Below, piece by piece: positions 57,163-64,000 of a stretch of 64,000 bases of DNA; position 1 is the stretch's first letter; the number at the start of each line of letters is the position of its first letter. The translations under genes were made by a program, and so were the position numbers. Source of the DNA: Triglochin maritima (taxonomy: Eukaryota; Streptophyta; Magnoliopsida; Alismatales; Juncaginaceae). Location: positions 14,259,001-14,323,000 of the forward strand of contig OY821771.1 in NCBI GenBank assembly GCA_963682175.1, written 5' to 3'. A model generated the notes under the pieces. It saw only the letters and a list, made by a program, of their open reading frames with translations, did not search any database and was not told where the DNA came from.

Positions 57163-58458
57163 TCAAGGAACATCAAATGAGAACATCAAGTTTTGAGGAC
57201 CAGAGACTTGCCGAGATGGGCAAACTTCACTGGTACTCTGAGGTGTCATGAGGGGTGGAAGGTCAAAGCTGAAAGGCTCGAACCCCTCATGATATTGGTT
57301 GGGTGTGGGCAACAAAGAATGAAGTTGTGTTGCCTCACTAGGGTTTAATTTCTCATCGAAGAAAACCCTCCAACCAATAGGCGGGTGCATCGGAATGAGT
57401 TCCTTAGGCTCATTCGATGGATGCAGCAGACCTGCATCGCTAAGAACGGGGCTTCTCCCCAAGTCATCCAACAAGGACCTCCCACAATCATTTAGATCAT
57501 CAAGCATAAGCTCGGTCAGAGGTGGGTCCTTGTTGGAGTCAATATGAAGCTCAAATGGCTCAATGACCATGGGAAATGAGGTAGAGACACCTTCTGGTAT
57601 AGGCATATGATGAGGTGTCTCACTCTCACTAGTACTCTCAATTGAATCAAGCAACGAACACTCCCTTTGGACATTCATGTTCGAGGCCAGCTCACTCTGT
57701 TGCATTGCGAAGACAGGCAATGAGTTTTCGCTGGGCCCACGAACATTCTCAACGGGTTGCATTGGGGTTAGGGGTGTTCGTTGAGTTTGTGGTGCTTTCT
57801 CCAATTGGCGGATGAGATTTAGATTTAAAGGTTCATCCATGGGTTCATGTTGCTTACCAGAGTTGAACACGTGAAACTCGGCACCAATGTTACTGAATGA
57901 GAGCTTCATGAGACCATTTCTACAATTAATCAAGGCATTGGAGGTTGCCAGAAATGGTCTACCCAAAATCAAAAGTATTTGAGAGTGGGTGTTCGCAACA
58001 GGATTGGTATCGAGGATAACAAAATCTACTGGAAATATAAAATCTCTAACTTTGATAAGCACGTTCTCGATAATCCCTTTGGGAATACGAATGGATCTAT
58101 CCGCCAATTGGAGGGTGATCTTAGTTGGTTTCAATTCTCCCAAATTTAACTGTTGATAAACAGAAAATGGGAGGAGGTTAACCTCTGATCCTAAATCAAG
58201 CAAAACATTACTCATACTAGTGTCCCCTATCGTACACTGAATAGTAGGACACCCAGGGTCTTTGTATTTTGTGTAGGCGGGATTGGACAAAAGTGAGCTT
58301 ACATTGGCAGCCAAGAATGCTTTCTTAGGAACATTGGTATTCCTCTTGGTTGTGCAGAGATCCTTCAACACTTTGGCATATTGAGGTATTTGTTGGATGA
58401 CATCCAACAAGGGGATGTTAACATTTACTTGCTTAAACACCTCTAATATCCTGTCCAT
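57163..58458 (-). CDS. Retrotransposon aspartic protease region (Athila/Tat type)
   Basis: ILEVFKQVNVNIPLLDVIQQ and YAKVLKDLCTTKR are the classic linker before the protease in this lineage. CTIGDTSMSNVLLDLGSEVN carries the active-site block (LDLGS for the usual LDLGA), and ILLILGRPFLAT the distal strand. The last roughly 200 residues, after about 57850, are acidic and proline-rich with no known domain, and end at a stop instead of running into reverse transcriptase. It shares a frame with gag, separated by a TAG at 58468-58470. Confidence 0.88.
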   Translation of the reverse strand: MDRILEVFKQVNVNIPLLDVIQQIPQYAKVLKDLCTTKRNTNVPKKAFLAANVSSLLSNPAYTKYKDPGCPTIQCTIGDTSMSNVLLDLGSEVNLLPFSVYQQLNLGELKPTKITLQLADRSIRIPKGIIENVLIKVRDFIFPVDFVILDTNPVANTHSQILLILGRPFLATSNALINCRNGLMKLSFSNIGAEFHVFNSGKQHEPMDEPLNLNLIRQLEKAPQTQRTPLTPMQPVENVRGPSENSLPVFAMQQSELASNMNVQRECSLLDSIESTSESETPHHMPIPEGVSTSFPMVIEPFELHIDSNKDPPLTELMLDDLNDCGRSLLDDLGRSPVLSDAGLLHPSNEPKELIPMHPPIGWRVFFDEKLNPSEATQLHSLLPTPNQYHEGFEPFSFDLPPLMTPQSTSEVCPSRQVSGPQNLMFSFDVP

Positions 58459-58467
58459 GTTGTCACT

Positions 58468-60285
58468 CTACTTTTTGGTTAACCTACTTGGATAGGGAGC
58501 TTTTGGCAGGTAGGTTTTCTGCGGTGCCTGAGAAGAAAGCTTTGGTGTATTACCCTCACCCTCAACCTCTTCTTCACCACCATTCCCACTGAGGGGCTGC
58601 ATAGATGGTGGTTGTTGTGGCAAGGAAATGTGATTGTCAAGCTGTTTTCCATTCCTTAAGGTAACGATGGCATTGACATGGTGAACAGGTTCCTCCACAT
58701 GGTTCACTTGCCTTCCCCGAGGTACCACATTCTCATTTTGCATGTGTTGTTGTTGGTACATTCGGGGGTTAGCCTCATGCGGGCTAGGAAAAGACCCTCT
58801 CTCTCTCTTTCATGTACAGACTGAGCGAATTGGCCCATCTGAAGCTCTAGAGATTTGATGGTCTGCTGATTTGAAGTGAGAACTTGACTCGTGGTTGACA
58901 TAAAAATTTTCATTTGAGTTTTCAAGTCCACGAGTCAAGGTCTCAAGCGAATTGAATCGGGTTTCCATATTATTGGAATTTGGGAAACCCGATTGATTGG
59001 TGGTTTGCGCTTGGGGTGGCTGATAGGAATGTGCATGCATGGGAGGTTGGTGTGATTGGTAATGTGGTCTAGAGGAGTTTGAAGGACCGCCCGGGGCATT
59101 AGTTTGGTTCCATGAAAAATTGGGGTGGTTCCTCCATCCAGGGTTATAAGATGATGAGTATGGGTCATTCCTGGCTCTATCATAGATGGCGTTGACACGC
59201 TCCATCTCAGGAGGAATGGACTCACACTCGCTTTCTACATGACCTATCCTACCACATGAATGACACTGAATTCGACCATATGTGGACATGTGAGGTGCAC
59301 TTTGTTGTTTTTGGAGCTCAATCGAATCCATACGGCGCATTAAGGCCGCCATGCGTGCCTCGGTGGTCGTAGTGGTATCGATAGCAAATGCGGTACCCGA
59401 TCTAGTCGAGTTTGCATTCGCGATCCTCGCTCCTATACTAGATGATGCAGGTGGTTCCCTCACACTCTCCCATTGCATGGTTTTCTCAGCAAGGTCTTCT
59501 AGGAAAGCCCATGCCTCCCTTTCATCCTTTCCCAAGAACTCTCCTTGACACATGGACTCAAGGAGTGTTCTTGACGGGATGTGAATACCCTCGTACACAA
59601 TCTGACAAAGGCGCCACAACTCAATGCCATGGTGAGGGCACGAGGATAGTAGCTCCTTGAACCTCTCTAGATATGCATGAAATGTCTCGGTCTCAAGTTG
59701 ATAGAACGAATTGATTTCGTTCCTCAATTTTTGAGTACGATGATTTGGGAAGTACTTCTTGAGGAATGCAGATTGAAACTCGTCCCAAGTCTTAAATGCA
59801 TTTGCCTGGTTGCTGTACAACCACTTCTTGGTGGTTGCCTTCAGCGCAAAGGGGACAAGCCTAAGATGGATGGAGTCTGTGCTAAGTTGTTGCAGCTTGA
59901 ACATAGCACAAACCTCCTCAAATTTCCTGAGAAAGATATAGGGGTCACCTTTCCCAGTGAAATGAGGGAGCATGGAGATAAACTGAGGCTTAACCTCAAA
60001 ATGGTTCCCATTATCCTCTGGCAATACGATGCATGAAGGTAGAGCAGTACGGCTCGGGTAGCATCGATCACGTAGAGGTATGGGAACGACAACAGGACGC
60101 TCAGGTGGGTCCAGCAACTGCTCCTCCTCGCGAAAATTAGCAGCCATTGAACCCAAACTATGTGCGACACGAAAGGAGGAAGGTGTCGAGAAATCGATGA
60201 GCGAAGCCGGATTGACAACGCTCCTCGTCAAACGACCACTCTCGTCTCGTATCCACGAAAGCATGCACAAAGGTGCACACACCAA
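58468..60285 (-). pseudogene. Retrotransposon Gag (Athila/Tat type), two compensating frameshifts
   Basis: Gag body: FEVKPQFISMLPHFTGKGDP, KKWLYSNQANAFKTWDEFQS, FLKKYFPNHRTQKLRNEINS and ETFHAYLERFKELLSSCPHH. A single zinc knuckle, CHSCGRIGHVESEC, lies at about 59240. Near 58930 the frame shifts (ending in SVCT at 58810), while SLELQMGQFAQSVHERE continues in another frame. A second shift in a GA/CT tract near 58805 restores the first frame, giving VNAIVTLRNGKQLDNH. The frame ends in a TAG before the protease. Gag would form the particle; this copy needs repair of both shifts. Confidence 0.87.
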
Positions 60286-61325
60286 ATTTTTTTTAACAAA
60301 GAATGTACGTAGAGGAGAAGACGGGGGGACACAGGAGAGAAAGAATGACTCAGGAGAGAAAGGAAGAAGTCCTTATGCTACGGCGGTTGGGTACAGGTAG
60401 AAGCACACAAGCAAACAAGGCTCAAGTAATCCTAAGGTCGCTATAGGTCCTTACAGCTAGACGACGCCTAACTGCGAGGTCACACGGCCTCAACACGCCT
60501 CACCTCCCTACAACGAGGACCACAAAGCCCAGCAAGTGAGTCAAGATCCGGAGATCTCGTCTCTCCTACTATCGACAAAGTGGGCAACGCCGATCAGGTT
60601 ATGACAGTCGGGACCGGATCACTCTCCTAATGCGTCCGAATTCCTTAAGGTCAATGTCTACTTGATTTTAGAAATTAGGCTCTTGATTAATGTGGTTTTT
60701 GGGGCAAAGGAAAGGGTGATGAAATCCCCCACCTTATCTTTTACGGGACAACCCCTCCTTAGTAGCGTTTTGGAGTCTTAATCTAACAATCAACTCTCCA
60801 AAAAAACGCTCAACTCACACTTGTTGCAATGCACTTCCTACTAACTAATGCATGTTCATACGAAATGCATAAATGAGAGTAGAAGGTGCGTACCTCATGT
60901 CAGCTCTCAGCAACAGAAAATAAAGCTAAGATAAAAGACAATCTAAATGCCTAAGTCACATACATGATGCATGAGCTAAACAAAAAGAATGCCTAATCTT
61001 TTGCTTTGAGTTTTAGGGTCCAAGTTGCTTAAGGGAAGTTGATTATTAATGTAGGAACAATCTAAGAGTCAGCACATGCAAAATTAAGTCCCAGATTACT
61101 AGATCAATTATGGCAACACGACAAAGAAATAAGAAGGCAAAAGCAGCTCACCAGACCGCCAATTGGCGGTCTCAGGCCGCTGATTGGCGGTCCAAACTGC
61201 CCAGCTTTCCTCCAAATTTTTCCAGATTCCTCTCCTTTCGATCCAAGTCTCCTGAAACAAAGAAAAACTACAAAACAAAAATTAAATCCACTCGAATCGT
61301 CCAAACAAGAGTCTGGACTGGCACC
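60286..61325 (-). other. 5' leader of the Athila/Tat-type element
   Basis: Non-coding sequence between PBS and gag. It contains a perfect 20-bp palindrome at 61153-61172 and an imperfect copy beside it (about 61175-61193). No other gene seen. Confidence 0.7.
61153..61172. repeat. Perfect 20-bp palindrome AGACCGCCAATTGGCGGTCT
   Basis: Self-complementary over its full length, it lies about 155 nt downstream of the PBS in the element's sense. The identical 20-mer occurs in U3 of LTR copy C (39642-39661). Diverged forms lie in copies A, B and D. Confidence 0.9.
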
Positions 61326-61343
61326 TCCGCGGCAACGGCGCCA
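61326..61343 (-). promoter_or_regulatory. Primer-binding site for tRNA-Asp
   Basis: In sense, TGGCGCCGTTGCCGCGGA matches the complement of the 3' end of plant tRNA-Asp (GTC) at 17 of 18 positions. It starts six bases after the LTR end. This PBS is typical of Athila/Tat-lineage Ty3 elements. Confidence 0.9.
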
Positions 61344-61349
61344 AAAACT

Positions 61350-62169
61350 TGTTGAACGTTTTATTTAAACCGCAAGTGCACGACCGCGATAAAGCGGTGG
61401 CAAGTACGGGTCGTCCTCAGGGAGGTGAGCAGCCTCTTGTTTATCAGAAATCAAGTGGCAAAAATAGGGGGAGAAAGATTGATTATGCTACTCTACACTA
61501 AACTACGCTAAGAAGTATGAAATGCGAACGAAAGAAACAAACAATGAAATGACAACTAAGCTAAGAACAAAAGAAGAATGTTGGAATATAGAAATGGGAA
61601 AACCCCTAAGGGGTGGAGTGAGTGCACACATGCAAAGAGGTGGGTGTAGAATACATTCTTTAAGCACATGAAGGTGGTGTTTATCAAGCATAGGAAGTGT
61701 CTAAATGTTATGGCAAAACCTATCAATCTATTCACCAACTTAGTTGATTAACATTTACATATGCAAGTTGTTTATTTCAGAACCTAAACAAGCATGAGAG
61801 GTGTCCAATCATTTTGGCAAAACTCATCAAGTTATAAATTCTATCCTAAACAAGCAAGCATACATTCATGTTTTATCAACACATCAAAAATAAAGTATTC
61901 ATCCCATTCTCTAATGCATGCATGTACATCTACTCCACCCCCCAAAGGGGATGGAACTACTCACTAAACATTATACTAATTATTAAACTAAGCAAAGAAA
62001 GCATATTAAAACTAAGCTAGAAATAAAAGACGATTAAACTAAAACATGCACAAACACTAAAAGAAGCATAAACAAACAATGAAAGAAACACAAAACTTTA
62101 TTGATAAAATGACTCACATTTCAAGTAGCATCCTCCTACTTTAGTGTGTGCTTCAAGGCCTCACTTCTA
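61350..62169 (-). mobile_element. Athila/Tat-type 5' LTR, copy E, truncated
   Basis: It keeps the 3' 820 bp of the LTR (sense end AACGTTCAACA) and matches copy D closely up to CTCACTTCTA, where homology stops. About 570 bp, including U3 and the TATA region, are missing. The element therefore lacks its promoter. Confidence 0.9.
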
Positions 62170-62198
62170 CACTACTCAAGGGTTCGGCAGGGAGCCTC

Positions 62199-63813
62199 TG
62201 TCACGCCTGCGCGCCGATAGAATACAGATCTGCAAATCTCAGTGGTCGAAGCCACAGGGACCAACGGGGTCGTCGCCCGGAAGGTATAACAACAACATCT
62301 CGATAGGTGCCCAGTCGAGGAATCAACATAGCCGGAACAGCCTCGGCCCAACAATCATCATCGCCGGCACAACCTCGGCGGCATCACCGGCACAGCATCG
62401 GTGGTCCATCACAACGTCCGGCACAACATCGGACGGGTCCAGACCGAAGTCTGCCAGGTCATCAGGCTCCTCGAGCCGCAAACACCAACCGCGCCGCTAT
62501 AAAAGCGGCAGCGACCTCGTAGCTTTGTGGGTTTTTGTCGTGATGTGTTGTATGGGTGTTGGGGGTTTTTTTGAACATTGGGATCCGCGATCCCTCAGGG
62601 CTTGTATTTACATGAGGTCATATTATGTAATGTATTGGTCGGTCATAACGGAGGTGAAGTCAACACCCACACTCTTCCCAACGGCGGTCCCTGGGCAGGC
62701 ACGCATCACGCGCCCACCGTCACCTCCCGGCTCACGCACAAGGCGAGGACACAGGTTTCCGTGGACAAAGTTGGCGTTCAAAATGGGAACCAGGAATTCT
62801 GTTCTGGGCCCAAACGGTCGACCGAAAGAGGTGATTCGGTCGACCGGTTCTAGAAAGGAATCGTTCGACCGTACGCCTAACACGGTCTACCGCTGCGCTC
62901 AAAACACAATCCCCAACGGTCGAACAAGGGTCTAAAACCGGTCGACCGAACGAGGTCAAAATCTGGAGTCTAGTCAACATCAAAAATCGGATCTATCGGT
63001 CGACCGACTCAGGGGTCCCGGTCGACCGAAATCCTACAGGGTCAACCTAGCATTCTACGTCATAAAACGGTCGAACGCAACCAACAATCGGTCGAACAAG
63101 CATGCAATAAAATCCAGTACACTTAAGTTCCGGTCGAACGACCCAGGGAACCGGTCGACCGAAAACAGGCAGAACGTCCCAACTCACCAGCAATATGCAC
63201 TACCGGTCGACCGCCACAAGGCATCGTTCGACCGGTGAAGGTTAAAGTCGGGCAAAAACACTACATTCGGTCGACCGCCCGAAGGAACCGGTCGACCGTT
63301 GGTCGTCTTCAACCTCACGTCAGCCGAGGTTTTTCACGGAAAACAACGCCGAGGAGATCTCCGACCTCCCCGTCCGACCAACACAACCCTTCACAAGGGT
63401 TAACAACACAAAACCACACTAATGAGTCGACATACCTCGAAGGAGACAACGCAACCGCCGGAGCTCCACTCGCGCTTGCTGCCTCCGGTGATCTCCTTGT
63501 GCGCTCAACTCCACACCTCTCCCGCCTGGACCGCCTCACACCTCACGCCGACGCAGCCTCCTCCGCTTGAGCTTGAGCGACTGAGGAAGAAGGTGGGTGC
63601 TTGGTGAGAATGAAGGAAAAGAAGGAAAAGATGGTGTTGCTTTGGTTTATAAAACCCAAACCTCACACCCCAAGCACGCCCAACCATGCCTCCCCTACCT
63701 TCCACCTTACCTCCATCACTTCACCTTACCTCCAACCATACCTCCCTCTCTCCTCCAAGTCAAACCTCCACTTAACCACTAATTAAACCCTAAACCGGGT
63801 TAGGGTCCTAACA
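62199..63813 (-). mobile_element. 3' LTR of a Tekay-type Ty3 chromovirus
   Basis: In sense it starts TGTTAGGACCC and ends GGCGTGACA. It lies directly downstream of a polypurine-like tract and the chromodomain end of Pol. A TATA-like TTTTATAAACC is at about 63647 on the minus strand. The GGGATCCGCGATCCC block at 62578 links it to 5880-6914 and 31659-33098. No 5-bp target duplication can be tested because the element continues off the window. Confidence 0.9.
62815..63302. repeat. Dense cluster of paired CGGTCGACCG palindromes in chromovirus LTR
   Basis: About nine perfect CGGTCGACCG copies and about seven near copies (CGGTCGAACG, CGTTCGACCG, CGGTCTACCG) are present. Most form pairs 21-22 bp apart start to start: six such pairs were counted by hand. 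The cluster is upstream (minus strand not yet transcribed through TATA) or downstream depending on the true start; the TATA-like box lies to its right, so it falls after the box in sense. Confidence 0.88.
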
Positions 63814-63832
63814 ACCCACCCAACTTAAAAGG
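63814..63832 (-). promoter_or_regulatory. Polypurine tract of the chromovirus
   Basis: In sense, TTTTAAGTTGGGTGGGT abuts the LTR start. Upstream is ATTTCGGGACGAAAT, the phrase usually found between the Pol stop and the PPT in Tekay-lineage elements. Confidence 0.8.
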
Positions 63833-63856
63833 ATTTCGTCCCGAAATCAAAGCAAA

Positions 63857-64000
63857 CTACTCACCGAAAAGCTCTGGATACTGCGTTCTGACTTCCTCCT
63901 CGATCTCCCAAGTGGCCTCGCGCTCGCTGTGATGCTGCCACTTGACCTTCACCATCGGAATGGTCCTCCTCCTGAGCTGATGATCCATGCGATCGACTAT
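63857..64000 (-). CDS. Chromovirus Pol C-terminus (integrase chromodomain), partial
   Basis: A 47-residue open tail ends at a TAG (63857-63859): TIPMVKVKWQHHSEREATWE, then EEVRTQYPELF. This is the chromodomain that ends Pol in Tekay/Del-type chromoviruses; in the family it targets integration to heterochromatin. The rest of gag-pol lies right of the window. No defect is visible in this short piece. Confidence 0.93.
   Translation of the reverse strand: MVDRMDHQLRRRTIPMVKVKWQHHSEREATWEIEEEVRTQYPELFGE

Larger units (their letters stand above)
54156..62169 (-). mobile_element. Non-autonomous Athila/Tat-type Ty3 retrotransposon (gag-protease only)
   Basis: The order on the minus strand is a truncated 5' LTR (61350-62169), PBS for tRNA-Asp (61326-61343), a 1-kb leader, gag (58468-60285), protease (57163-58458), 1.6 kb of non-coding DNA, a PPT (55547-55560) and a complete 3' LTR (54156-55546). 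I found no reverse transcriptase, RNase H or integrase anywhere between protease and 3' LTR. The LTRs share most blocks, with modest divergence. The left flank is GGGAC; the right target duplication is lost with the LTR truncation. Confidence 0.88.

Noticed and set aside
63786..63808. CCCTAAA and TTAGGG next to each other, suggestive of telomeric repeat
   Set aside because: Only single units in inverted order, at the LTR start of the chromovirus; part of the LTR sequence.
1..64000. tRNA, rRNA or small RNA genes
   Set aside because: None recognised by eye on either strand; the tRNA-Asp match at 61326 is a primer-binding site only.

Overview
The window looks like nuclear DNA of a core eudicot plant; I cannot name the species. 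One intact-looking host gene is recognisable: at the left edge, on the minus strand, 17 exons encode the start of a leucine-rich-repeat malectin receptor-like kinase (LRR-RLK subfamily VIII-2 type). It runs off the left end before its transmembrane and kinase parts. Nearly everything else is transposable elements, most of them broken and nested in one another.

Layout: 0.3-7.4 kb receptor kinase, with a truncated chromovirus-type LTR in intron 1. 7.9-14 kb a MULE (Mutator-like) element carrying a FAR1-type transposase fused to an OTU cysteine protease, with a convergent plant mobile domain (PMD) gene. 14.5-17.7 kb a CACTA (En/Spm) relic. 18.2-19.6 kb two LTR fragments. 20-23.9 kb a decayed PMD element, split by a hAT MITE that is itself split by a solo LTR. 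23.9-25 kb a second hAT MITE and a CACTA transposase relic. 25-28 kb two fold-back elements and a third hAT MITE. 28.7-40.8 kb one Ty1/copia element cut apart by a chain of insertions: an Athila/Tat-type LTR at a rearranged junction, two solo LTRs, a PMD-bearing MULE with a perfect 9-bp target duplication, a hAT MITE, an Athila/Tat-type solo LTR and a hAT relic. 42.3-50.4 kb a MULE with a Ulp1-type protease gene and a convergent FAR1-type transposase, its introns and spacer filled with 21-bp repeats. 51.6-52.5 kb an LTR-like fragment. 53.0-54.1 kb a Myb/SANT-like pseudogene. 54.2-62.2 kb a non-autonomous Athila/Tat-type retrotransposon with gag and protease but no visible reverse transcriptase or integrase. 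62.2-64 kb the 3' LTR and chromodomain end of a Tekay-type Ty3 chromovirus that runs off the right edge.

Three patterns deserve attention. (1) Pairs of short palindromes of consensus CGGTNNACCG, spaced about two DNA helical turns apart, are clustered in LTRs of at least three unrelated retrotransposon types. (2) PMD/OTU MULEs and a related fold-back element carry trains of short hairpins near their ends; where gene models can be drawn, these lie in first introns. (3) The Ulp1 MULE fills two introns and one convergent spacer with a 21-bp TTCCTTTTTAAGTT-type repeat. All boundaries, splice sites and target duplications were read by eye.
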